Source of the DNA: Histomonas meleagridis
Taxonomy: Eukaryota > Parabasalia > Tritrichomonadida > Dientamoebidae
NCBI GenBank assembly: GCA_020186115.1
Contig: WSYJ01000139.1
Location: forward strand, 124,001-188,000
DNA: 64,000 bases
Reading direction: 5' to 3'
This document shows, in pieces, positions 52,406-61,664 of the stretch (positions are counted from its first letter, which is position 1; each line of letters starts with the position of its first letter). The notes beneath the pieces are model-generated. The model was not told the origin of the DNA, searched no databases, and was given only the letters and a program-made list of their open reading frames with translations. Both the position numbers and the translations under genes were made by a program.

Positions 52406-54935
52406 GGTAATAGTAAATGACACGAAGTGGCGTCACTTTTGCGTTCAACACGAAATTTTTTTCAATCAAAAGTGCCAACATGAGGAAATTAAAAAAAAAT
52501 CAGAAGATTGAAGAAAGTTAATCATGATAATTCAATGTCATTTATCAAGAATTTCACAATAAATAATAAAATGTCAATTATTCTAAGTTGCAAGATCATA
52601 AATAAAATGAAATTTCGATTATACTTCGACAATTTCGTGGAATTGGTGGATAATAACTATTTTCGTTTATTCCTTTTAATCATATCTTATTTAGAATATA
52701 TGTTTTTATGAATTATTAAACAAATGTGAAATTAATATAATTTTTATTATAGTGAATCAGGTATTGTTTATAAATATAGTATCAGTTGAGATATATGATT
52801 TAACATATCATTATCTTCTAATTTTTGACCATAATTTATTATATATATTAGTTGTATAATTCCTATTTCATCCGAGACATCCATAGACTGATTTTGTATA
52901 TACCCTTTGACTGTTTTCCATTGAATATAGTTAATTCCTGACCTTCTTATTAAATTTGCTGGTCTTGTCCTTTTTCTTCCAGAGAATAAATTTGAATTTA
53001 TATCTTTATATCATTAAATAATTTAAGAACTAGTTTTTTCACTCTACCTTTTTCTTGAACAACTGAAGCGATATCTTCAAATGCTTTTGTAAGTGGAGAG
53101 TAACTCAGATCATAATGAGGTATTACTCCAATTTCATGTTCTATGATTTTATTTCTTAATAAATTGCCTTCCTGTATTTGGTACAATTTTTTAAAATAAA
53201 TCTCAGGTATTTCATTTTGTGATATTAATGGGATTTGCTCATTCGAACGATTAATGATTTCATGAACACAAGGGAGACCATATTCAATTTTTGTAATACA
53301 TTTGCAATTTTTCTCATTAATACATTACAATAATTCGATATTAGCTCTTCCATCCATTATTTGTTTTTTAGTTTTCTTAGCAATTTCGACTACATTTTTC
53401 AATTTATTTACTGCTACTGAACCTATAATATTATCTTTATAAATATTATTGTCAATTCCTGTGAGCATTCTCTCACTTCGCCAAGCAAATTCTGTAGATA
53501 AATAATCCAATATATTTATAATAATCTCAATATCTCTTTACACATCTAATCTTTCCCGTATATTACCATTAAACCTTCAATCGCATTAGTCGTTCTTTGT
53601 TCTCTCGAATTTCCAGAAAATAAGAAACTAGGATCATAACAATCGGCATCATCAATTAATGCTTGAATAGCTCTTGTATTTTTGACAGTACTCCGAATAG
53701 TTTGATTTAAAGAATTAATATATTCATTACGATATATTCGATTTTCAATGAATTTATGAAATGACTTATATATTATAGATTGAGGACCAAATGTTTGTTC
53801 AACTGATCTCATCATATGAACTTTGCAAAAAACAATCATAGTATTTAACATTACCTCTTCAATTACTGCTTTTTGTGCTTTTTAGTCTATCAATGATTAC
53901 AACTCTTGGTATGCCAACTATATTTTTATATCATCAAATACAAGTTTAAATATTTCCTTTTCTTTACTGGACATTATTGAAAATGCTAGTATCTGTGGAT
54001 TATTATTCTCATCAATGAATAAGAAATTTAGAATAGGCATATCAAAATCATTAGTCATCATTATGTTATCTATTTGCAATATATCTATAGATATTATTTT
54101 ATTTTTAAACCTCCTTGAAACAAATGTTGCTGTGAGAATTTGATTATCTGCTCTGTTCAAATGTAATCTCGTTTCATAATTATTTGATAACTGTTGAATA
54201 ATAGATTGGATTGATTTGATTGTATCAACATTTTCTTGATTTTAAATAAGAACTTCTGATATCATAAAAATTTCCGGACACTGACAGATTATGTTATTTT
54301 CCTTCTGATTTATGCAGCATTTTCTCGTTGTTTAGTGTAAGTTATACATTAATTTCGCGTAGAATTTGATGGACCCAACCAACTATTATATAAATCTTGT
54401 GATATTGGATGTTTGTGTCGAAAATTGCCTTCAACAAACATAACTTTTGATAAATTATGATCAACTTTCAATCTTATGAAGCTCTTGCGATCATATTGTT
54501 TTAGCGTACGGTTTTTTTTTGCTTTGCAACGTCCTCCAAAACGACACCAAAAATCGCAATATTCAAATTGGCCAAAGACCTTCGTTATTGTGAGTGAATA
54601 ATGACCAACATTTTGCTTGAACATTTCTTGTATATCAGAAGGGGAAGTCTCTTGTAAGTTAATCGACATTTCCCAATTTTTAAATAAAACAGGATATATA
54701 ATTTCTAGAGTATCGATCGTGTTTTCCATTCATCTGGGCTTGTAAGATTATATCAAATTTGATGACCGGATGAACTTTTTGAGAATTTTGAAAGAGATTG
54801 TGATGATTTTTGATGGTTTTCAAAATTTGATAATTGAAATTATTTTTAACCCCCTCATGTTGGCACTTTTAATTGAAATAAAATTATCGCGTAGAATACA
54901 AAAGTGACGCCGCTTCGTGTCAATTACGATTCCTC
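52406..54935 (-). mobile_element. MULE transposon, copy 2 (internally deleted)
   Basis: Same terminal repeats as copy 1. Left end GGTAATAGTAAATGACACG; right end CGTGTCAATTACGATTCCTC. Target duplication is 9 bp with one mismatch: AAATTTTCT (52397-52405) and AAATTTTTT (54936-54944). The paralogous arm at about 61,016-61,030 has the empty-site sequence GGAAATTTTTGTG, which supports the insertion. About 385 bp corresponding to copy 1 positions 9155-9540 are missing. Confidence 0.9.
52998..54729 (-). pseudogene. MULE transposase, copy 2
   Basis: Reading on the minus strand from 54729: N-terminal DNA-binding-like region (CDFWCRFGGRCKAKKNRTLK, unbroken here although shifted in copy 1), then the DDE core (54160-53918 and 53851-53546), then SERMLTGIDNN and the KLKNVVEIAKKTKKQIMDGR region to 53325. 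The SWIM segment and remainder follow. The CCHC knuckle is absent because of the internal deletion. Frames break in 54250-54350, near 53884, near 53540 and after 53325. Not functional as read. Confidence 0.85.
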
Positions 54936-54944
54936 AAATTTTTT

Positions 54945-55120
54945 GTTTTGAGTGTACTAAAATTTTAGCTTATGAAATTCTGAATTCATTCAATTTTACT
55001 TGGGAGCGTATTTAACGGTTCCATTTCAGGATGGAGGAATATCCTTTTCAAATGATTGCGAAAAAAAAATTAATTTATGATAAAAATAAAATAAATTTTT
55101 AACAAATGTGCATGTTAATT
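54945..55120. other. Flank right of MULE copy 2
   Basis: Contains an orphan AACGG motif at 55014-55018 (TTTAACGGTTCC) with no gene directly downstream; possibly the promoter of a decayed ankyrin gene. Confidence 0.35.
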
Positions 55121-55520
55121 TTCTATGTCATGGAGTAATTTAACTATTGGTGCAAGGAAAAGGTGTAACTTCTTAATTAAAATTCAATTATAATCTTAAA
55201 ATATTGTGTTAACAAAATAAATATTATATAAAACAAATAGCCATTTTTTACATCAATATTAATTCCTTTTAGTTCAAGAAGTAACATCGCTTTTCATTGT
55301 GTTTATAATTAGATGAACAAATAAGTTATTAATTATTAAAAGAAAAATTCAAATGTCGTCTTGAAACATTATATAGTAAAAAAATATCAAACAAAACAAA
55401 TAAAAATCATATCCGTTTTGTTCAAGAAGTAATTTAACTATTTCTAAATTTCCTTATTTTGCAGTACATATAAATGCTGTAAGAAATATTTTAATCACCT
55501 GTATCATAGTCATTTACACC
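55121..55520 (-). pseudogene. Ankyrin-repeat relic with the same inserts
   Basis: On the minus strand, fragments such as VKLLLEQNGYD and LLLELKGINIDVKNGYLFY are each followed by an AT-rich insert starting TATTTGTTTTAT, as in the arrays at 1.4 and 27 kb. Stops and indels remove any long frame. It is a decayed member of the DUF3447/ankyrin family. Confidence 0.6.
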
Positions 55521-55717
55521 ATTCATATACAATAAGTAAATTTACTTATTGATTTCCTTCGATATAAATGTCATTGTAAATTAAAATACTTGATGAATAA
55601 TTAATCGAAAAAATCCGAATTTGAACACGATTAAAGTCAAATTTCTAATTTTGGATCAACAATTAAAATTAATATAATTTTATTGTTTATTTTTCATGAT
55701 ATACATTTATATTCGCA

Positions 55718-57361
55718 TCAAAAGATTTGCAGCATTTCGCCTTCGTCTTCAATTAGCATTTCATTTGAGTATTCCTTATTCATTGTTGGCGATGTTGTTC
55801 TCGGCGCAAATATACCCGCGTTTATTAGGTCCTTAGGTTCATCGAATTCGATCAATGGCTTACTGTTATCCCCATTATCGCCTCCTTTGAAGTTCATCAT
55901 CGATTGCTGCAATTTTTGTCTCTGCTCAATAGGGACAAAGAATTGGCTCTTTCCATCAGCGCTTTCGAAGGATGAGAATGCACATATCCATCCGAGCTTT
56001 GGATGTTCAATTGAATTCTTATTGATGAAATCAACAATTTGAGATGCTTTCATAGGCATCACAAACGTGAACAACAATGGTGTTAGAATAGCGCTGAATA
56101 AGTCAAAGCAGATTTGCTTAGAGATTGGTTGAAACATCGAAGCAAATGTAGAATAAGTAATCCATGAATTAGCCGAATTACTTTGCTCTCTAAAGTCGTA
56201 ATGTATGTATTTCTCGACTTCAGTAAGTGCTTCGTTTGGTGTATAAGGATGAGAATCAGGTGTGATTGAAACTTTACAAACGCCATAGATAGAAACGGCG
56301 ATTGAAAGAGCCCAAGTTAGTGACTTGTTCCCAAAGATTTTAATGTTGAGGAGATGTCCCGAATCTGTGCAGAGGCCGATAACGAAAATAACCGCTATAA
56401 AAGCGCCGCTGATGAACGATAGGAGTTTGAGAAGCGGTTGTACGATAGAACTTGGGAACAGGTCCATGTAAACGTTCGCAAACTCATAACTTTTTGAGAT
56501 GCGTTCGTTGAAAAGATGCGGAAGTTCATTATACTCACGAATCTTCCATTTAGCTTGCGTAGTCCAACGGCGTCTTGAAAGTGAGTCAGGGCTATTACGA
56601 ATTGCTTGGGCATAATTGAAAAATAAATAAAGAAGTTCGAATATAAGAACAAACGGTGAAAATATTAGGAGAATAATCCCAACAAACTTAAAGCGGAAGG
56701 AAAGAGTGTTCGTAATTTTGAGACGGCGGACTGATTGAACTCCATTGACAAGTGAACAACCATTGGAATCAAGAACAACGCCTGTGAGAGTAAGCTTGAG
56801 AACATAAAAGAAGAAGTCTGACATAGGAAACTGTTCAGCTGTGTTTGATTTTGTTAATTTCCATGTGAGTATTGATGGATCAGAAACAAGAGCACATATA
56901 TAGTTGTCATAACGTAATATTTCCTGTGCAACTGAAAGCATGGTGTTGTTTTCTTCTGGTTCGTTAGCAATTATTGTTTCAAATACATCACTCCATTCTA
57001 AAACTGATAATTCATGATCTGATATACCTAGAGTTGCAAAATAATTTCTGATTCGATAATACTTTGGAATAAGTAATAAAAATTGAACAATTTTTATCAA
57101 ACAAAATAATGAAAAAATTATAGAGCAAATAATGCATAAAAAAAAGGTTTTGTGAAAGCCTACTGATAGAGGAACAAAAATTTCTGAAATATGTTCTGAG
57201 GTTGTTATCTTAGAATAATTGATACATCCGAATAAAAAAATAGGAGCAATTGCAACCATTGCACCAATTAGGCACGAAGCAGTGTTCTCTAATAGAAACG
57301 TTATAAACCCTTTCGTACGAAAGTATTCATATGCATCCACCCAATTAAATTTGGATTTCAT
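55718..57361 (-). CDS. ATG9: Autophagy protein ATG9 (lipid scramblase)
   Basis: 547 residues from ATG 57361. Hydrophobic helices lie near residues 24-46, 70-96, 225-255, 325-345, 360-378 and 425-450. The ATG9 core is plain: YDNYICALVSDPSILTWKL, RRRWTTQAKWKIREYNELPH with an LF-x-x-R continuation, ANVYMDLFPSSIVQPLLKLL, LTPLLFTFVMPMKASQIVDF followed by the typical LGWICAFSSFE segment. ATG9 is the only transmembrane core autophagy protein. It scrambles lipids on Golgi-derived vesicles that seed autophagosomes. The N-terminus is very short and the C-terminal tail modest (about 70 residues), giving a compact version compared with animal or yeast proteins. Frame is intact. Confidence 0.92.
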   Translation of the reverse strand: MKSKFNWVDAYEYFRTKGFITFLLENTASCLIGAMVAIAPIFLFGCINYSKITTSEHISEIFVPLSVGFHKTFFLCIICSIIFSLFCLIKIVQFLLLIPKYYRIRNYFATLGISDHELSVLEWSDVFETIIANEPEENNTMLSVAQEILRYDNYICALVSDPSILTWKLTKSNTAEQFPMSDFFFYVLKLTLTGVVLDSNGCSLVNGVQSVRRLKITNTLSFRFKFVGIILLIFSPFVLIFELLYLFFNYAQAIRNSPDSLSRRRWTTQAKWKIREYNELPHLFNERISKSYEFANVYMDLFPSSIVQPLLKLLSFISGAFIAVIFVIGLCTDSGHLLNIKIFGNKSLTWALSIAVSIYGVCKVSITPDSHPYTPNEALTEVEKYIHYDFREQSNSANSWITYSTFASMFQPISKQICFDLFSAILTPLLFTFVMPMKASQIVDFINKNSIEHPKLGWICAFSSFESADGKSQFFVPIEQRQKLQQSMMNFKGGDNGDNSKPLIEFDEPKDLINAGIFAPRTTSPTMNKEYSNEMLIEDEGEMLQIF

Positions 57362-57771
57362 TTTGATTTTAAAAGTGTCAAAATTGAATTGATTTTTCGG
57401 TTTAAAATTTTGAAGAAGTACTTTAGCATTTCCTGATTAATTATTCACAGCATATTAACCATTCTGATTGGATAATAACATTAAAATATAATTCCCATCA
57501 AAAACAGGAACAGAACAGTGAGAACCCTAAAAAAGTATTGTGTCCTTTTCTTTCTTTTTTATCCCATACCTTGTCACTTTTTTATATTGAATGGTTCAAC
57601 TTATTCAAGCAACAAAAAATTATGAGCCATTATCATTATTCACTTGACAAATAACACTTCAAACCAACTCCAGAAGTAAAAGAATTATTAATGAACGAAA
57701 TTATTATAAGATTTTCTTGTTTCGAAAAAATCCTTGATAATTTATAATATTTTTTTCTTTAGTACTACATT
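57362..57771. other. Upstream flank of ATG9
   Basis: Gene-free. An AACCG-type word lies near 57,390, upstream of ATG9. Nothing else seen. Confidence 0.4.
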
Positions 57772-58783
57772 CCCTGACAGCAAAAAATGTCCACGAAATT
57801 AACGAGCGCCGAAATTAACGTTCGTCGGTCAGTAATTTTGGCTATGTGTCATCTGATTCTGTCCATTGGCCAGAAAAAATGTCCATTTCCTAAAAAGGCT
57901 AAATTGAAGTGTAAAGATTTGTGAAACAACTAATTGAAATGGAATTTTTCAAATACAATGCATGATTTTCCAAAGAAATATATGAATAACAATGAATATT
58001 AATGTTATAATCATTTTTGCATTGATAAAAAACATTCTTTGCAAAAAAATGAATTCAATGTGTATCACCCTAATGTTGGCACTTTTAATTGAAAAATTTT
58101 CACGTGTTTTATTTAATATGTATTTTATATTATGTATGATTTTCAATAATAATAATATTATAAACGATTAAACAAATTCATATTCAAAAACGAAAAATAC
58201 AGCATTGTAATATTTGTATTTATTTAAACAAAAATACCACAGGAGAAAAAAATAAGTATTAGCTGTACCAACAAAACTTTAAATGAATTTATAGAGTAAA
58301 AAATTGATTCCACAAATGTAAATTCTGATCCTAGAATAAAGACGATCATAAATATCACAAATTTATGAATTTGACTGTTAAAACAAAAGAATCGATTCCA
58401 TTTTGTAAGAGGAATTTTCAATAAAAAACATACTGTTTTCACAAAGAAAAATAATATGTTACTAAATAATATGTAAAATGTTTCAAATTAAACACTATTT
58501 TAGGAAATGAACATTTTTTCTGGCCAATGGACAGTTTTATGTCCGATGGATATTTTTTTCTGTCTCGTGACAAAACCGTAAAAGTGGAAAAATACGTTGA
58601 CCAGCTTTTTATGTCAGATGCCCAAAATTACTGGCCGACGAACGTTAATTTTGTCGTACGTTAACTTCGTAAACATTTTTTCTGACCGATGGACAGAATC
58701 AGATGACACATAGCCAAAATTACTGACCGACGAACGTTAATTTCGGCGCTCGTTAATTTCGTGGACATTTTTTGCTGTCAGGG
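57772..58783. mobile_element. 1.0-kb element with 111-bp terminal inverted repeats
   Basis: TIRs 57772-57882 and 58673-58783 start CCCTGACAGCAAAAAATGTC and match over about 111 bp with two differences. The right subterminal region contains a duplicated block (58622-58693 and 58702-58775) of ATTACTG(G/A)CCGACGAACGTT and GACCGATGGACAG. The flanks ACTACATT (57764-57771) and ACTGTATT (58784-58791) may be an 8-bp target duplication with two mismatches. No transposase frame is visible, so it is probably non-autonomous. It sits in an ankyrin relic. Confidence 0.85.
58067..58106 (+). repeat. MULE-end-like segment nested in the 1.0-kb element
   Basis: CCCTAATGTTGGCACTTTTAATTGAAAAATTTTCACGTG matches the right inner part of the MULE terminal repeat (compare about 9998-10040 and 54852-54885). 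It may be a remnant of an older insertion or shared ancestry. Confidence 0.5.
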
Positions 58784-58870
58784 ACTGTATTAATGCTTCT
58801 CAAAATGATCATGTCGAAATAGTAAAATATCTTTTTAAACAAAAACAAAGCAAAGTAAATGCTCAATTTT
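58784..58870 (+). pseudogene. Ankyrin-repeat fragment interrupted by the 1.0-kb element
   Basis: CINASQNDHVEIVKYLFKQK is an ankyrin unit that begins exactly at the right edge of the transposon and runs into the same AT-rich insert (tttttttttattttatttaaaaataat). The element therefore landed at the start of an ankyrin repeat. Confidence 0.6.
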
Positions 58871-58878
58871 TTTTTATT

Positions 58879-59287
58879 TTATTTAAAAATAATATTTCGT
58901 TTATTATAATACTGTAGTATTTTGCCCATAAAATACATTTGTAACCCATTTGATACACTTTCATCAGCACTTATATATGCATCAATGAATCGTAATACAG
59001 AAATTTTTAGAGTGTTTCTGATGGGATTTTCGATATAATTCAATAAAGCCTCTGACTTTTCCTTCAGTAAAGGGAAATAGTTTAGGTGCCCCTTCAATAA
59101 TCACAAAGTAATTAGCATAAATCTTGAGTAATCGTTGATATTGATTTATAGAACTATCAGCTAGGCTTTTGGTTTCTATTTCGGTTGACGCTTGAACAAA
59201 TGCATTGAAGTTTATTTTAAACAATAAATGATAAATTTTATTATTCGTTATGGTAAATAAAAATCCTCTCACTTTTAGACACTCCAC
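58879..59287 (-). pseudogene. Tyrosine-recombinase N-terminal-like fragment
   Basis: Two overlapping frames together read SINQYQRLLKIYANYFVIIE, FPFTEGKVRGFIELY and TLKISVLRFIDAYISADE. The order of a Y-x-x-L-L-x-x-Y helix, an F-P segment and an 'I-x-x-L-R-x-I' helix resembles the SAM-like N-terminal domain of phage-type integrases. No catalytic domain follows. Frame changes within 59,000-59,060. Identification is weak. Confidence 0.3.
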
Positions 59288-59489
59288 TTTTTGAATCGTT
59301 TATGATGTTCAATGGTTCACCAACAAAAAAATTCGGAATAGAGTATCACTGATTTCGATACAATTCATGTTTAAGAAGGTACAACCCTCTACAAATTTTG
59401 TTGCAGATTACACATTTATTGAAGATAAAATGAATTGAAAAGTTAATGATAAAATTACTTCAAAGAATTTAAAATTGTAAAAATAATTC

Positions 59490-60428
59490 ATGAATCATAC
59501 AATTTTTTACAATAATGTATTTATGCATTTTGAAATGAGTTTCAATATCGAAGAGTTCAGCAGCGATATCGAGAATCTAAATGTCGAAAGGACAATGCAG
59601 AAATATCGAATTGAAAGAAAGAAGCTTCACATGATCTGCCAAATGTTCAATGTCCAAATCCCAAAGCAGGGTCAACCTAAAACTCCTCTAACCCAAGAAG
59701 ATATAAATTATATTGTCAAATATAATCAAAAAGCTCATGTGGGTTACATTACAATGGCAGGTATTGCCAAGTAAGATCCTTTCGCTCCCAAATGATTAAC
59801 AATATGGCAATGCCATTTGGTATATGATATAGACAATCTCTACTAATTATTGCATTTGTATCGTCCAACAGATGATGAGGATCACCCAAACAGATATGTT
59901 GCTTGATACATTAATCAAGCTTTGCACACAAATCTCCACTATTTGGAAAAACTTCCAGAAGAAAATTTCATACAAAAATGCCTGATCGCTTTTATTGATA
60001 ACATGAGTAGAAAGATTATTCATTATCAGATACTTGATCAAAAAACAAGTATCTTCGCAATGAATGCTTGTGCGAATGCGTTTCAGAAGGAAAGCCCTCC
60101 TAAAACCATGATAATGGATAATGGAACTGAGTTCCAAGGTCCCTTTGAAGAACTTCTACATATGAACAATGTGGAAATAAAGAAGACTCTTCCTTATACA
60201 CCACAACAAAATGGAAAGATCGAACGGTGGTGGGATATCATCGAAAGGAAAAAGACTCAACCACTTAGAGGCGAGTATATTGATTGGTTAGTTGATCAGT
60301 ACAACAGCAAGTGGGAGCATAGCTCGCTCATGATTCTTACTGGTCAGAGGACCACACCGCAAGAAGCATTCCAAAGCATAACTCAGGTCAGCAAGATGCA
60401 AACTTCATTTTCAGTTAATAAAAACTGA
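59490..60428 (+). pseudogene. Retroviral-type integrase (rve) pseudogene
   Basis: The first piece (59490-59774) reads as an N-terminal helix-turn-helix-like region (MQKYRIERKKLHMICQMFNV; LTQEDINYIVKYNQK). After a frame change near 59,775 and an in-frame TGA at 59904-59906, the catalytic core follows: LHTNLHYLEKLPEE, AFIDNMSRKIIHYQIL, MDNGTEF and PYTPQQNGKIERWW, giving D-34-E spacing for the second Asp and the Glu. The first acidic residue, expected in the 'HTD' position, is Asn here, so catalysis is probably lost. Such integrases occur in Maverick-like and other elements of trichomonads; no polymerase or capsid gene is near, so the parent element is unidentified. Confidence 0.8.
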
Positions 60429-60470
60429 AATGATTTATTTTTTTTGAGGGCTTTGTAATGAAAGCTTGGT

Positions 60471-60502
60471 GATCGATGCAATCGATCAGATTGCATCAAC
60501 AC
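60471..60502. repeat. Overlapping short hairpins
   Basis: TGATCGAT-GCA-ATCGATCA (8-bp arms) overlaps GATGCAAT-CGATCAG-ATTGCATC (8-bp arms), so two mutually exclusive stem-loops are possible. Confidence 0.55.
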
Positions 60503-60602
60503 CTTGGATGACTGTTTGTGTGTTTACTGTTAACTGTTGAATAATTGTTTTTGAGTTTTGGTCCCGCCACAACTGTGACCGTATGTGGTCGTTCTTTTTG
60601 CG

Positions 60603-60617
60603 AGCGCCAAAAGCGCT
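60603..60617. repeat. Short hairpin AGCGC-CAAAA-GCGCT
   Basis: Perfect 5-bp GC-rich stem with a 5-nt loop, six bases before the 24-bp hairpin. Confidence 0.5.
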
Positions 60618-60622
60618 AACGA

Positions 60623-60675
60623 TTTTGATCTTTATGCATTGAAAAATGAAGTTTTTCAATGCATAAAGATCAAAA
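60623..60675. repeat. Perfect 24-bp hairpin with 5-nt loop
   Basis: Left arm 60623-60646 (TTTTGATCTTTATGCATTGA and AAAA) and right arm 60652-60675 are exact reverse complements around TGAAG. The probability of such a perfect stem by chance is low even in AT-rich DNA. Candidates: transposon terminus, small-RNA precursor, or recombination site. Confidence 0.85.
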
Positions 60676-61036
60676 CCATCCCTCCCCATTCTTGCCTGAT
60701 TCTTTTCGATAAATGTGTATGCCATTCAAAAAGTGAGCGGAATTTTATTTATTATAAATTTTATTATTCGTACACAGAAATGACATAATTTTATCATCTG
60801 ACCAGTAATCAAGTAAAGTACTGAAAAAGTTGGTCAAGAACCGAATTCTATGGTGGCACTTTTAAATGAGCTTCTTCCAAATTATTTTAAACCACAGAAA
60901 TGATTATATTTAAAATAAGACTATTAGCACTAATGTGGAAAGTTTAAAATGCAGTAAAATGAAAAAATTATAAATTTTTTCTTCAGAATTAAATTTCGCG
61001 GTTAATTTCCCACACACAAAAATTTCCATCGTAATA

Positions 61037-61041
61037 AACGG
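61037..61041 (+). promoter_or_regulatory. AACGG motif upstream of ARF (right copy)
   Basis: TAATAAACGGTTTCATATAAAGC lies 25 bp before the ARF ATG, identical in the left copy. The TTCAACA word between motif and ATG contains a TCA initiator-like triplet. Confidence 0.3.
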
Positions 61042-61065
61042 TTTCATATAAAGCAGTTCAACAAT

Positions 61066-61587
61066 ATGGGAGGTTGTTGCGCGAAACCAGAGTATCGAAT
61101 CTTGATGCTTGGTATTGGAGCCGCAGGTAAAACCACTATATTGTATCGTCTTAAGAAGAATGAAGTTGTTCATACAGTTGCTACAGTTGGTTTTACCATG
61201 GAAACTGTTCATTTTGGAGATTTAGAATTTTGTGTCTGGGATTTAGGAGGACAAGATAAAATTCGACCATTATGGCGACATTATTTTAATGGAGCACAAG
61301 GAGTAATTTTTGTCGTTGATTCTTCAGATAAAACACAATTTGCCACTGCCAAACAAGAATTTCATCAAATTGTTCAATCACCACAACTTAAAGGATGTCC
61401 TATCTTAATATTTGCCAACAAACAAGACATAGAAGGTGCAGTTTCAGTTGAAAAGCTTAGTGAAGCATTAGATTTACAAGTCATTGATCAATCGCGATAT
61501 CACATTGAAGCAAGTTGTGCACTTACAGGGTTAGGACTTGTTGATGGAATGAATTGGTTATCTGATGCTGTTGTTAAAAAACATTAA
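61066..61587 (+). CDS. ARF-family small GTPase, intact copy
   Basis: 173 residues from ATG 61066, a normal ARF length. MGG start offers an N-myristoylation Gly2 and adjacent Cys4-Cys5 that could be palmitoylated. P-loop GIGAAGKTT (ARF/ARL consensus GLDAAGKTT, so Asp is replaced by Gly), switch I TVGFTMETV, switch II WDLGGQDKIRPLW, G4 NKQD and G5 SCALTG. The fit is to ARF or ARL1-like GTPases that recruit coats to Golgi and endosomal membranes. The D-to-G change in the P-loop is unusual and shared with the left copy. It is the only fully open ARF copy here. Confidence 0.95.
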   Translation: MGGCCAKPEYRILMLGIGAAGKTTILYRLKKNEVVHTVATVGFTMETVHFGDLEFCVWDLGGQDKIRPLWRHYFNGAQGVIFVVDSSDKTQFATAKQEFHQIVQSPQLKGCPILIFANKQDIEGAVSVEKLSEALDLQVIDQSRYHIEASCALTGLGLVDGMNWLSDAVVKKH

Positions 61588-61664
61588 TCAAAAAGAAAAC
61601 AAAAAAAATTTTTTTATTGGAATCAAATTTTCTAAAATTTATCTTTTCGAATTTAATATTTTAT

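Larger units (their letters stand above)
60429..61015. other. Non-coding stretch with a hairpin cluster
   Basis: No gene; three strong inverted repeats (60471-60502, 60603-60617, 60623-60675) follow the integrase. A GGCACTTTT word near 60,855 recalls MULE ends. Confidence 0.6.

Noticed and set aside
58224-58442. Hydrophobic 72-residue open frame in the 1.0-kb element
   Set aside because: AT-rich DNA gives such frames by chance; no motif, and no sign that it is a transposase.
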